29,205 bases of DNA, taken from NCBI GenBank assembly GCA_016714745.1, contig JADKCG010000037.1, positions 1 to 29,205 on the forward strand, written 5' to 3'. Below, in pieces: positions 1 to 9,578 of the stretch. Under the pieces are notes generated by a model, which saw only the letters and a list, made by a program, of their open reading frames with translations, had not been told where the DNA came from and ran no database searches. Numbering within the stretch: position 1 is the stretch's first letter; each line of letters starts with the position of its first letter. Source of the DNA: Elusimicrobiota bacterium (GTDB taxonomy: Bacteria; Elusimicrobiota; Elusimicrobia; FEN-1173). A program made the position numbers and the translations under genes.

Positions 1-2663
1 CCCATAATCCAGGAATGACAAAAGCTGGCGACGCCGTCGCGGTCGACGAAATCGGTGACCAGTTCCCCACCTCGTCGGCGGTCCACAACACGAAATCCAC
101 GTCTGCGGAGTTATTTGGGCTCACCCGCGATCGTCGTTGCTACTGGACCACCCGGGGCTCACATTCGTGGCGGTGATGGTCGATGTGTAGGCATAAGTGG
201 GGGTTGTGCTAGTACTCCAGGTGGCCGTGTGGGGGCGTATTGGATGCTAATAACCGGTGAGGTTGTTAAACGCCCCGTCGTCACCCGCTGAGGCCCAAGA
301 CTGTCCATCTTCACGCCCCACCCCGTGATCGCCGTGAGCGTCGAACTCGATGGCGCCCGGGGCCTACCGAATGTAGAGGCATACGATTGTTGACAATATT
401 CGCCACATAGAGGCGGTTCATGAAGGATCTAACGCAGGCCCCTGCAGGAGCATACATTCTGCTTTGGGTGGTGGCCGCGCGCCCTGTGAAATTCATTGGC
501 CTAAAACATTGACCGCGTTTTCCCCGTCTGTAATGGCGGCCCGTCAAACTACGACCCGATCGTTTGGTGCCAATCGCTGACAAGCAACCGGTTTGGTTGG
601 TGTCCATAGCCAAACGATTTACTTGGGATTATTGAGGGCGCTCTGTGATGTACCCGAGCCGTTAGACGGTAAAATTATTTTGTCCAAAACACGTTGACCA
701 ATACCTTTCACAGTCTGTGATAGCGGGTGGTGTCAAAGACAAGCACTCGTTGATTGCTTTGGTCCCCCACATAGAGACGGCTGGCACCATCATGATATAC
801 CCCCCAAGGCGAAGCGACCCGGTTCTGGGCCAACCCCGATGTGCCTGTCGTAAAATCGGACTGTCAATCACGTTGACGGCGTTCTCTCCATCTGTGATCG
901 ATGCACACTAAACACAAGACTCGATGATTCCCAGGTCGGTCATTACAAAGACGAAATTACCGGCTTCATATGCGAGCCGGCAGGGACGTAAAGTCCCGAG
1001 ATTGGCTGGTAGCGGACGAAGCCCTGCGGTAAACGAGGTTTGGCTAAAACATTCACGGCGTTCTCCCCCATCCGTGATGGTCGTCCGTCAAAAGCCATCA
1101 CCCGGTCGCCCACCCGTCAATCACTTACAAAAAGACGGTTCGTGGCGAGATCCATCGCCAACCCTTGTGGGCGCGTGACGCTGGTCGATTGAACTTGGCC
1201 GGGCCCAGCCGCAGTCGCAAAACCTTGACCAATTACGTTATCATCGTGCCGATCGACCAATGTATTGCTTGTGTCGAGATTGTAAACAAGATTCGAATTA
1301 AAGTCCGAGACAAACAGGCGGTGGGATGCGGTATCCACCAAGACATTAATGGGGTTCCGAGAATCACTGCCGGTAGCCATCTCGCAAATTCCGGGTTGTA
1401 TAAGGCACCCCCACCAACGTCATCCGTTTGACCACTACATTTCTACGTTGGCCCTTCGGAAATCGTTGTCGTTGGAAAAAACGTCATGCATCAGGACACG
1501 TTTACTTATAGCGGTCTACACCAGAGGGCGCTGTGCGCCGCACTCAGGCGTTAAACCAAAAGGATTATACAATCCGCTTGGGAGACGTGGCGGACACCGC
1601 GGGGTCAAGTCCCTTGCCCGATGACGTTCCTCCACGTTTTCTCCGTGGGTTGGGTGGCCACATGAACACCATCACTCGATTACCAGACAGGTGAGATAAA
1701 TAAGCGTTGAGTGCACTGTCGAAGGCGGCTCCAGCAGGAATTAATCCATCCCGGCGGGTTATCAAAGTTGAACCCGCCTTAGGTGCGTTTCTTAAAACCG
1801 CCACCGCGGATGCCACCTATCCCGAGGAGGCACATCCAACACCGCGACCCGATGGTTCGCTGTGAGAGTCCGCCAAAATAGTCGGATTTCCCTGGGGTCA
1901 ATGGAAATTTCGCCAGTTCTCTCAGCCGCCCCTGCGTCCTCGCGTAGGACCCCGTTGTAAAATCGGCTTGGCCCCAAAACGTTCACCGCATTTTCACCAT
2001 TCATAATCGCGGCAATATCAAAATCAATGCGATTATTCCCCTAAGTCCGACACGAAAAGTCTATTCCCAGTGAAATCAAGCGCGGCTGAAAGGCAAGATA
2101 CATCCGGTTTTGCGCTGTGGCATTTGATGATCTTAAAATCCGACTGGCCCAAGACATTGACGGCATTTTCTCCGTCTGTGATGGAGGCGACGTCAAACAC
2201 CAAGACTCGATCATTACTTCCATCCGAGACAAACAACCGATTTCCAACTGAATCGAAAGTGAGGCCGTTCGGATTATACAGCCGTGATTGGGTCGTGCCT
2301 GTACCGTTTCCGTAAAAACTTGTCTGTCCCAGCACGTTGTCCGCTGATCGTTCAATCAAAATGTTGTTGGAATCTAAGTTATAAACAAGGATGCGGTTGG
2401 CCCCGTAATCCGTTACAAATAACCGGTGCGCGGTTGTATCGACAGCAATGGAATATGGGTCGTCGTAGCCTTTCAGGGGCTGGCTATTGAACGGGGTCCC
2501 CTGGGTAAAACCCCAACGCCGTTTCCGTCAGTTTGCCCCACACCTCTTCCGCATTTTGCCCGTCGACAATGGCCGTGTCTCCCGCCCAAAGAAAGGAGGC
2601 AAACACACTCACACCGAAAAAGAAGAAGAGCGCCAGACGTATATAGTGCGGGGCCGGTTTCAT
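1..2663 (-). pseudogene. Decayed secreted NHL-repeat (beta-propeller) protein
   Basis: The N-terminus at 2663 reads as a clear signal peptide (MKPAPHY, a hydrophobic run, then FLWA before GDTAIVDG). Downstream on the minus strand there are repeated NHL-type units such as NRLFVSDGSNDRVLVFDV and ENAVNVLGQSDF at about 2040-2480, again with weaker matches at about 1120-1380 (HRLFVSDFNSNLVYNLD) and 370-530 (TTQSRMYAPAG, NRLYVANIVNNRM). NHL repeats form beta-propellers used for extracellular binding. The frame changes many times: the first break is near 2493-2496, where one extra C splits the signal-peptide frame from the first repeat. Below about 2030 there are in-frame stops and frame changes every 100-250 bases, and substitutions as well as indels have blurred the repeats. 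No good ribosome binding site is visible before 2663. The last 300 bases (1-300) give no recognisable domain, and the gene may run off the window. The family is clear; the broken state is also clear, though part could be poor sequence quality near a contig end. Confidence 0.75.
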
Positions 2664-3131
2664 GCACGTAACGATAACCCCAAAATGACTCTTTATCAAG
2701 GGAAATATTAAGGCTGTAAGGCATGGGGGACATGATTGACTAATTGACTTCCAGCCAGGAGCTCAGACATGATGTTGATAAGAGGGCGCTCCCGCGACGT
2801 CTTGCGCATGTGTCCGAGACGTCTCCAGTTTCGTCATCAGAGACACCTCCCAGGTTCGTCTGCCCGAGATATTCACCTGATGTGAATGAAGAGGGCTTTC
2901 GCTTTCGAAGCCAGCGCGGTCCGATCCCTCTGAAAGAGTAGACTCTTTGAAGTCCAAATTCTTGGGCGACGCGCTCCGCCGCCTGAGCCAGTGTCACCGC
3001 TTTTTTTCGGAGACTGCGCTGGACCGTTTCCTCAATCTCCACAGCCTGCGATGTCCTGAACTTTCCTCTTAAGGGAATTGTTCAATTCGCTTTAGCGGAA
3101 CAACCGAGAGGTTGACAAGATGGCATAAAAA
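2664..3131. other. Intergenic region with an unrecognised coding remnant
   Basis: There is no convincing intact gene here. On the minus strand from about 3085 to 2740 an open stretch reads TIPLRGKFRTSQAVEIEE and then SLRKKAVTLAQAAERVAQ, which looks protein-like and helical at first and then becomes low quality. I do not recognise the family; it may be the end of a lost gene. A small plus-strand hairpin lies at 3078-3103 (TTGTTC, inner CGC-TTTA-GCG, GAACAA), just before the promoter of the next gene. Confidence 0.35.
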
Positions 3132-3163
3132 GGACTTGATAAGTCCGTATTTATATGTAAAAT
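3132..3163 (+). promoter_or_regulatory. Promoter with overlapping palindromic operator before the AAA ATPase
   Basis: A -35 box TTGATA (3136-3141), a 16-nt spacer and a -10 box TAAAAT (3158-3163) sit 6 nt before the ATG at 3170, so the transcript would start at or next to the start codon. The -35 is embedded in a perfect inverted repeat GGACTT-GAT-AAGTCC (3132-3146), the size and position expected of a repressor or autoregulatory operator. No Shine-Dalgarno sequence is present. Confidence 0.55.
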
Positions 3164-3169
3164 GGACTC

Positions 3170-4322
3170 ATGTACTCCAGATTAATATGCCCCCCTAAAG
3201 GGAAAAGCTTCTTTTTGTTTGGTCCGCGCGGGACGGGGAAAACGACCTGGGCACGCCAGACTTATCCCAAGGCCCTTTTTTTTGACTTATTGGCGGCGGA
3301 AAATCTTAATCCCCTCCTGGCCAACCCCCAGCGACTCTCAAAATGGATTCCCGACAAAGACACAAGGTCCCGTGGTCATTGATGAAATCCAAAAAGTTCC
3401 GGCCCTGTTGGACGAAGTCCATCGTCTCATCGAAACACGAAAAATATCTTTTATTCTCACCGGATCAAGCGCTCGCAAATTACGGCGAGGCGGGGTCAAT
3501 TTATTGGCGGGAAGGGCCTTGACTTATACAATGCACCCGTTAAGCGCCTTTGAGATGGGGGACCACTTTTCTCTCTCCAAGTCACTGCGTTTCGGCTTGC
3601 TTCCCGCGGTCCAAGTCGAACCTGACCCAAAAAAGTTTCTCGACAGTTATGTCAAAACCTATCTGGACGAAGAAGTTCGGCAGGAAGGGCTCACGCGCCA
3701 CATGGACTCTTTTGCCCGATTTTTAGAATCGGCCACGTTTTCACAGGGGTCTCTTTTAAACATTTCGCGCGTGGCCGAAGATTGCCATGTCAACAGAAAG
3801 GTGGCGGAAGATTATTTGAAATCCTTCAGGATCTTCTTATTTCTCATCAAGCTTCAGTTTTCACGAAAGGGCCAAACGACGACTTGTCTCCCGTAAATTT
3901 TATTTCTTCGATACAGGCGTTTTTCGAAATATCCGTCCAGCGGGCCCGTTGGACACGGCGGAAGAATCCGAAGGCCCCGCCCTGGAAACCCTTGTTCTCC
4001 AAAACATCTTGGCGATCAACGATGGGATGTCCTTGGTTACAACGTGTTTTATTGGCGAACCGCTGACGGGAAAGAAGTGGATTTTGTCCTCTACGGACCC
4101 CGCGGCTTATTGGCCATAGAAGTTAAACGTAGCCACCGAATTGATCGTACCATACTCAGTGGATTGAACAGTTTTTTATCGGATTATCCTGTCGCCAAGG
4201 CCTACCTGGTGTATGGGGGCGATCGCGTGGAGCAGCACGGTAAAATCCAAGCAGTGCCAATAAATATCTTTCTTAAATCTCTCCCAGACTATCTTTCCCA
4301 AACCCCACCCGTTTCGCGGTAG
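3170..4322 (+). pseudogene. AAA_14/DUF4143-family ATPase, frameshifted
   Basis: Members of this family are P-loop ATPases with a C-terminal DUF4143 nuclease-like domain. Their physiological role is poorly defined and they are frequent in accessory genome regions. The Walker A motif FGPRGTGKTTW (residues about 16-26), Walker B VVIDEIQK, and a sensor-like FILTGSSARKL are visible. The C-terminal DUF4143 signature FYWRTADGKEVDFVL followed by LLAIEVKRS contains the D-x(n)-ExK residues of a PD-(D/E)XK-like core. The coding sequence is split by about four single-base changes: an extra A in the run at 3356-3358, a missing T at 3815-3817, a missing base near 3866-3871 and a missing G at 4035-4036. When these are repaired the protein reads continuously for about 380 residues, near full family length. 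The start at 3170 is supported by the promoter just upstream. It is either a recent pseudogene or intact with sequencing errors. Confidence 0.8.
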
Positions 4323-4475
4323 TGATACCAACACAAATAATCGCCTCCTTCCAAAGCCGTGGCGCAATTTCTTCCGCAGAGCCAACCGTCGTACCCGCTG
4401 TTCCACATACCACCGAACATAATTAACCTGGATTGCCCGGTTAAAACTTCCAAGAAACTTCCCCGGCAAATCCCC

Positions 4476-4503
4476 CCTGCCCCCCTTTGCAAAGGGGGCA
4501 GGA
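4476..4503. repeat. Palindromic repeat centred on TTTGCAAA
   Basis: This is an almost perfect inverted repeat: CCTGC plus a C run, TTTGCAAA in the centre, then a G run and GCAGG. The C arm has one base more than the G arm. C-run/TTTGCAAA/G-run palindromes of this kind occur as dispersed intergenic repeats in many bacteria. Read as protein it gives the IPPAPLCKGG-type string that is usually a sign of such repeats, so the open frame through it is not a true N-terminus of the downstream gene. Confidence 0.6.
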
Positions 4504-4524
4504 ACACAGGGGACGGGAACACAG

Positions 4525-4569
4525 GGTCGAGTCCCCTGAGGGTGAAATATCCCCCCGGGGGACTCGACC
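4525..4569. repeat. Long hairpin, 12-bp arms
   Basis: GGTCGAGTCCCC (4525-4536) and GGGGACTCGACC (4558-4569) are perfect inverted arms around a 21-nt loop that itself contains GGG and CCC runs. The element lies between the broken ATPase and the YfhO-like gene. It may be a dispersed intergenic repeat or part of the end of the ATPase transcript. There is no T tract directly after it, so a simple intrinsic terminator is less likely. Confidence 0.5.
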
Positions 4570-4584
4570 TCATGCTCCCGCATC

Positions 4585-4613
4585 TTGCATTGATCAGACT
4601 CATGTCCTACACT
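4585..4613 (+). promoter_or_regulatory. Leaderless-type promoter of the YfhO-like gene
   Basis: TTGCAT (4585-4590), a 17-nt spacer and TACACT (4608-4613) are followed by 6 nt and the ATG at 4620. Transcription from this site would begin at the start codon. No Shine-Dalgarno sequence precedes the ATG. Confidence 0.5.
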
Positions 4614-4619
4614 GGGCCC

Positions 4620-6905
4620 ATGACCTTGCGTGAATTGAAACGCGCTGGGATTTTATTTTTTATCCCCGCTTTGCTTTTCTTTTTCCCTTTTCTTAATGGG
4701 GAAACGTATTTCATTGGGGACACCACCTATTCTTTTCAACCCTGGCTGACCTACGCCGCCCAAGAAATACAGGCGGGTCATTTTCCGCTTTGGAACCCTT
4801 TCTCCGCCTGCGGGGAACCGTTTGTGGGAAACCCCCAGATTATGTTGTTCAGCCCCACAGCCCTACTCTATTGGATTTTCCCGTATGTGAGGGCGAACCA
4901 ACTGTTCCTCCTGTTAAGCCAGGCGTTTCTTTTCCTCTGCACGTACCTCCTGGCCCGTCGATGGAGGGGCCGTCCCTCCCACCACTACAGCGCGACACAT
5001 GGGCCGGCTGTTCTCGCGGCGCTCGCTTTCGCCTGGGGCGGGTTTGCCGTCAGTCAGTGGGAGTTCCCTTCCGCTATCGCGACGTTGCCTTTCCTTCCCC
5101 TGATCTTTCTCCTGGGGATAGGGCAATCCTGGACCGCCCTCGCGGCGGCAACGGCTTTGGCGTTCTTCACCGGGTATACCCAGTATATTTATTACGCGGT
5201 CTTCCTCTCCTTGGCGGGAACAGCCTACGCGACAAGCCTCCAACCCCGCCCGCGTTCCCCGTTCACATTCGTGACGCCCTTCGTTTTCCTTTTCGCGGCC
5301 ATCGCCGCTGGAACGTTGATGTCCGTGGTTCAAATCCTGCCTTCATGGGAAAACGCGCGGCAGTCTCTCCGGGCCGCCCTGACAGTTCCCGAAGCCTACA
5401 CCCAGCTCTTAAAACCGATCTTTCTGATAAAACTTTGGATCCCCTGGATCACGAACCCCGTCGCCCTCCCCTTTCAGTCTCCTCCGTTCGGGGCAGAGCA
5501 TTGGGCGATCCAACGACATTGGCTGACGACGATGTTTTTGGGCACAAGCGTTTGTCTCTTGGCGTTGGCCGGCCTTTTTCGAGGAGGAATCCGGAAAGTG
5601 ATGGTGCTCAGCGGCGTGACCGCCGTCGCGGCCGTTTTGGCGTTCGGGGTGGACCCCTTTTTCGGATGGGCACGGACCCTCATCCCGGGGCTTCGGTACC
5701 TTACGCATTTCTCAAACGCTTCCGTGATGGGGCTCCTCTGCCTCACCCTCTGGGCCACAGAGGGGGCCCCCCCTCGTCGAGGACGAAACCTTCTTCTCAC
5801 CCTGGTCACGGGAACCCTTTTGACCATCAGCGTGGGATTGTGTCTGTCTTCTACCGCGCGGTCTCTGGTTTTACAAAATCTGCTGGGAATCCCCGCGCTG
5901 AACCCCACCCAAGACCGGTGGGTCATGGAATCGGGCGGAATCTCTGCGGCGGCCACGCTTTGTTTTGCGGGCATATGGCTCTTCTTTCGACACAAACGGT
6001 GGGCCGTTCTCTGGTGTTTTACTTTGATCGAACTGTGGGCGCTGGGTCGCACGTTTCAGCCGACCGGTCCTTCGTCCATTTTCCATGAGCGTTTGGCTCT
6101 CGCCACGCCCCTCGCCACATCCCCGCACCGCTTTTCCATCAGCCCGGCCACCGTTAAAAAGGGGAAAACCATGGGAGGCACGACCCTCGTGCAGGGATAC
6201 AAAAGTATTCGCGATACCTTTTATCCCAACATCCCGCTGGCTTTCCGAGTGCACCAGACCTGGGCCTACGAGGTCTTCGGTTTCAAAGAATTCAGTGAAT
6301 TCCGCCGACGCGTCATGGACCTTCCAGGAGAATGCCGCCCACTGGATTTTTTAGGAGCGTCGCACATCATGTCCACCGCTCTTCTTCCCCCCCCCTCCAC
6401 CCTCTTGGCGCGTAAAGAAGACGCCCTTCTCTACACTCGCCCCAACGCCCTCCCGCGCGTGACCGCCGTCGGTAAATCGCTGGTTTTCCGTGAAAAAGAA
6501 GCCCGCCTGGACTACGTGTTTAGCGCCTGGAACCCAGAAAACGAAGTGGTCATGGAAGAAGGTGAACCGTCGAAGACCGGGCCGCCCATCCTCGAAAGGT
6601 GGCAGGATGACCCCGGTCGAGTCGCGGCCCAAGGACAGGGGGCGGGTTGGTTAGTGTACAGCGGGATCTTCTTTCCAGGCTGGGAAGCCTATGTGAACGG
6701 AAACAAAACCCCACTGGCCCGAGCCAACCATGCCTTTCAAGCGGTGGCCACCCCTCCCTCGGCGTGGACCGTCCGTCTGATCTACCGCCCCGCACTTTTC
6801 CGAACAGGCCTATGGATCACCCTGATCACCGTGCTGTGTTTTATTGTTTGGATCGGAAGAATCTCTCGGAAGGTTCCCCTCTTCCCCGCGCGCGAGGGAG
6901 GCTGA
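4620..6905 (+). CDS. YfhO-like multi-spanning membrane protein
   Basis: The protein has 761 residues and many hydrophobic segments, beginning LKRAGILFFIPALLFFFPFL. The early motif GDTTYSFQPWLTYAAQEI and LPLWNP-like GHFPLWNPFSACGEPF match the YfhO family of bacterial membrane proteins, which resemble glycosyltransferase-C enzymes and are linked to sugar transfer onto cell-surface polymers. The C-terminus (about 600-735) is a soluble region with VYSGIFFPGWEAYVNG, a typical YfhO end, followed by a last membrane helix and a basic tail. The open frame extends upstream to 4359, but that part crosses two palindromic repeats, so I chose ATG 4620, which has a promoter placed exactly before it. The gene stands alone and ends 17 bases before the convergent regulator gene. 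The exact sugar substrate cannot be told. A run of nine C at 6387-6395 is in frame and does not break the gene. Confidence 0.8.
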   Translation: MTLRELKRAGILFFIPALLFFFPFLNGETYFIGDTTYSFQPWLTYAAQEIQAGHFPLWNPFSACGEPFVGNPQIMLFSPTALLYWIFPYVRANQLFLLLSQAFLFLCTYLLARRWRGRPSHHYSATHGPAVLAALAFAWGGFAVSQWEFPSAIATLPFLPLIFLLGIGQSWTALAAATALAFFTGYTQYIYYAVFLSLAGTAYATSLQPRPRSPFTFVTPFVFLFAAIAAGTLMSVVQILPSWENARQSLRAALTVPEAYTQLLKPIFLIKLWIPWITNPVALPFQSPPFGAEHWAIQRHWLTTMFLGTSVCLLALAGLFRGGIRKVMVLSGVTAVAAVLAFGVDPFFGWARTLIPGLRYLTHFSNASVMGLLCLTLWATEGAPPRRGRNLLLTLVTGTLLTISVGLCLSSTARSLVLQNLLGIPALNPTQDRWVMESGGISAAATLCFAGIWLFFRHKRWAVLWCFTLIELWALGRTFQPTGPSSIFHERLALATPLATSPHRFSISPATVKKGKTMGGTTLVQGYKSIRDTFYPNIPLAFRVHQTWAYEVFGFKEFSEFRRRVMDLPGECRPLDFLGASHIMSTALLPPPSTLLARKEDALLYTRPNALPRVTAVGKSLVFREKEARLDYVFSAWNPENEVVMEEGEPSKTGPPILERWQDDPGRVAAQGQGAGWLVYSGIFFPGWEAYVNGNKTPLARANHAFQAVATPPSAWTVRLIYRPALFRTGLWITLITVLCFIVWIGRISRKVPLFPAREGG

Positions 6906-6922
6906 CGAAACTTTACCCCAAA

Positions 6923-7852
6923 CTACTTTTGCGGCGACCCGGTCGCCCCCCGCCGGATCAGGGAAGGTCCCTGAACCCGCCGGGCGTCGCGGAGCGCCGC
7001 TCGCACATCGTCTAAAATGGGAACAGGGTGGGTGGGCCCCCCCGGTAAAACATCAATGAGGGCGGCCTTCAGGCTCATCCACTGACCGGGGGGACGATCC
7101 CCGTGGCCGCGACCGCGATCGGATTCATCGTATTGCATCATCAGCAACGCGTCCGCGTTCTCCAACGCCCGCGCGGCCACGACCTCAGCCCTTGCGGGGG
7201 TGGACACAAAACCAAAATCGGCCGAACCGAAATGGACGGCGATATCGTTTCTGTCCGCCAACTCCTGAACCGCGCTTTTCACGATCATCCCCACCAACCG
7301 AACCACGTGGTCACCCCGCTCGTAGCCGTACGCCTTGTTAAATTCGCCCAGCCCCGCCACCGCCACCCGCGCCACTGAGAACGGAATTTTATCCGTCACG
7401 CGACGACGAATCTCTTCCACCAACGCCACGCCCCCGGGCAGTCCCGTCAGCGGGTTGGCCGCCATCCCTTCACGACTGCGCCGAATAACACGTTCGACCC
7501 GGGCCAACAGTTCCAGCGCGTCGAAGGGTTTGCTCATGTATTCGTCCGCCCCCAATTTAAACCCCGTGACCTTATCTTTGGTCTGGTCCAAGGCGGTCAA
7601 AAGCATGATCGGGATCAAACAGGTGGAGGGATCCTGCCGCAACCGCTGACACACCTCAAATCCGTTCAGCCCGGGCATGAGCACATCTAACAAAATCATG
7701 TCCGGCCGTTCTAGGCGCGCCAAACGGAGCCCTTCCTCCCCGTTCCCCGCCAACGAGACCCGGTAGGATTCTTTGTCAAAGATCGACTCCAGCAAACCAG
7801 AAACGGCGCGGTCGTCTTCAACGACTAAAATGCGCGCCGTGGGGTCGCTCAT
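6923..7852 (-). CDS. Response regulator with receiver and degenerate GGDEF domain
   Basis: Residues 1-125 form a receiver domain: acidic pair around 13-14 (VEDD), phosphoacceptor Asp56 in MILLDVLMPG, Thr86 and Lys108 in EYMSKPF. Residues about 130-260 show the start of a diguanylate cyclase fold (NPLTGLPGG), but the signature GGDEF is replaced by GSADF at 209-213, so cyclase activity is not expected. It could act as a nucleotide-sensing or protein-interaction output. There is no DNA-binding domain. The ATG lies just one base after the htrA stop codon, so the two genes are very likely one transcript, which links this regulator to envelope protease expression. The C-terminal tail (about 275-309) is basic and of low complexity. 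No sensor kinase gene is present in the window. Confidence 0.85.
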   Translation of the reverse strand: MSDPTARILVVEDDRAVSGLLESIFDKESYRVSLAGNGEEGLRLARLERPDMILLDVLMPGLNGFEVCQRLRQDPSTCLIPIMLLTALDQTKDKVTGFKLGADEYMSKPFDALELLARVERVIRRSREGMAANPLTGLPGGVALVEEIRRRVTDKIPFSVARVAVAGLGEFNKAYGYERGDHVVRLVGMIVKSAVQELADRNDIAVHFGSADFGFVSTPARAEVVAARALENADALLMMQYDESDRGRGHGDRPPGQWMSLKAALIDVLPGGPTHPVPILDDVRAALRDARRVQGPSLIRRGATGSPQK

Positions 7853-7853
7853 T

Positions 7854-9415
7854 TTATTGACCGTCCCGATAACTCAGGAAAAGAGATCGGCCCCGTCGGA
7901 CAATATCTAAAAGCACGCCGTCTTTGGCGGAGAGGGAGTGAACCGCTTTTTGAAACGCCGCCACTGTCTGCACGGGCTGACGGTTCACAGAGACGATCAC
8001 GTCCCCCTGTTCCACCCCCCACCGTTCGGCCAATCCGCCCGGCGCTCGATCGATCACCGCAAGACCCATTGTTCCAGGAGGCACACCCCACTGCCCCCGA
8101 GTTCGGGAGTTAATGGGGTCAATCGGGCGCCTTCCCAATCCAAAATCGATTTATCAGATTTCTGACCGGACGGGCGCGCCTGATCAGAGGCGGGTTCCGC
8201 CGGCATCTCGGCCGTCGTGAGGGAGAGCGTTATTTTTTTCCCGTCACGAAAGACGTCCAGCCCCACGGTTTTTTTGGGGGGTGTCTGACCCACCCGCTCC
8301 CGCAAGACTTCAGGGCTCGGCGTCGGCTGGCCGTCAAACCGCACGATCACATCGCCCCGTGTGAGGCCCGCCTTCTCGGCCGGGGAACCCGGTTGCACGG
8401 AATTGATCATCACCCCTTCGGCTTTCGGAAGATCGAATTGTTTCGCCAACACCTCGTCGACCGGAAGAATTTCGACTCCCATCCATCCGCGAACCACGTG
8501 ACCTTTCTCGATCAATTGTTCCATGATGTCTTTGATCCGGTTGGCGGGAATCGCAAACCCAATGCCCGCAAACACACCCGTGGGCGCATAGATCGCGGTG
8601 TTGATCCCCACGATTTCGCCGTGGATGTTCACCAACGGCCCGCCGGAATTGCCCCGGTTGATGGCCGCGTCCGTCTGCAATAGGCCGGAATAGGACATCC
8701 CCTCGATGTTCAGGGATTGTCTCATGGCGGAGATCACTCCCACCGTGACCGTCTGCTCCAACCCAAACGGACTGCCAACGGCAATGGCCCAGTCCCCCAC
8801 CCGCACCTTCTCCGAATCACCCAAAACACCGTAGGCGAGGGGGGAGGTCGGTTTGATCTGAATCACGGCCAAATCCGAGCGCGGATCCGAGCCCACCACT
8901 TTCCCTGTGAACTTTTTCTCTTCAGGCGACTGGAAGGTCACCGTCAGTTCATCCGCCCCCCGCACCACGTGCTCGTTGGTGAGGATGTATCCGCGGGGAT
9001 CCACCACCACGCCCGACCCCATCCCCTGCTGACGCCGTTGGTATTGTCGGGGTTGCGGCGCCGACCGACGCCGATCGGGCTGTCCGTGGAATTCCCGGAA
9101 GAACTCTTCAAAAGGATCTCCGAAATAAAATTGTTCCGGCACGACTTGAACCGTTTCCACATGGGTCGCGGTGATACTCACCACCGCGGGTTTTATTTGC
9201 GCCGCGACTCGGGCAAACGAATCCTGAAGGTCAAGCACCGGCCCCTGCACAGAAATCGGTTCGGTCTTCTTCGCGTCTGTGGCCGCGGACGGCCGCCAAA
9301 GGTCACGGATCCCCGTCTCCCCCCGTTGCGCAGACACCCAAAACACCGAGGCCGCCAGAGTCAAAATAAACAATAAAAAAACCAGCCGATTCGATGCGGG
9401 CTTAGAAAATATCAT
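7854..9415 (-). CDS. htrA: HtrA/DegP-family serine protease, apparent frameshift in the second PDZ
   Basis: This is a periplasmic or membrane-tethered protease/chaperone that degrades misfolded envelope proteins. Residues 11-28 form a signal anchor. The trypsin-like domain has His149 (LTNEHVV), Asp181 (RSDLAVIQ) and Ser257 (GNSGGPL). The first PDZ domain is at about 330-420. The second PDZ continues in another frame: after TPLTPELGG the reading frame must shift to QWGVPPGTMGLAVID and on to VEQGDVIVSVNRQ. Adding one C to the run of five C at 8094-8098 (a G run on the coding strand) restores a continuous protein of about 520 residues, the normal DegP architecture. As written, the frame ends at 8054 and the second PDZ is lost. 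The start has a strong GGGAGGAG binding site 5 nt upstream. It is followed directly by the receiver/GGDEF gene. The length change may be a sequencing error or a real switch. Confidence 0.88.
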
Positions 9416-9509
9416 CTTCTCCTCCCTGTAAAATTAAGTCTCCAATGAAAAAGTCTTCGTCTGTGGCTCTTTCGCCGCCCGATACACCCGATGGAGCATG
9501 CATTTTACC

Positions 9510-9536
9510 GTTGCCCCATTGAGGGGGCCCTCTTTT
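9510..9536 (+). terminator. Terminator-like hairpin, copy 1 of a short related pair
   Basis: GCCCC (9513-9517) can pair with GGGGC (9524-9528) and is followed by CCTCTTTT. The block GTTGCCCCATTG is identical to the one at 21302-21313 and the flanking bases are similar. No plus-strand gene ends here, since both neighbours are on the minus strand, so the plus-strand orientation of the T tract is unexplained. I see no gene in the surrounding interval 9416-9578. Confidence 0.35.
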
Positions 9537-9578
9537 CCCAGACAAGATCACACGACAGACATTTATCTGGGGCCATTA

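Noticed and set aside
4790..6088. Long alternative-frame ORF (432 codons) within the YfhO-like gene
   Set aside because: It is P/R-rich and lacks domain similarity, and the other frame has clear membrane helices and family motifs. GC-rich genes often give such shadows.
8717..9376. Antisense ORF of 219 codons over htrA
   Set aside because: It is His/Arg-rich and low in complexity, lying opposite a well-supported protease domain.
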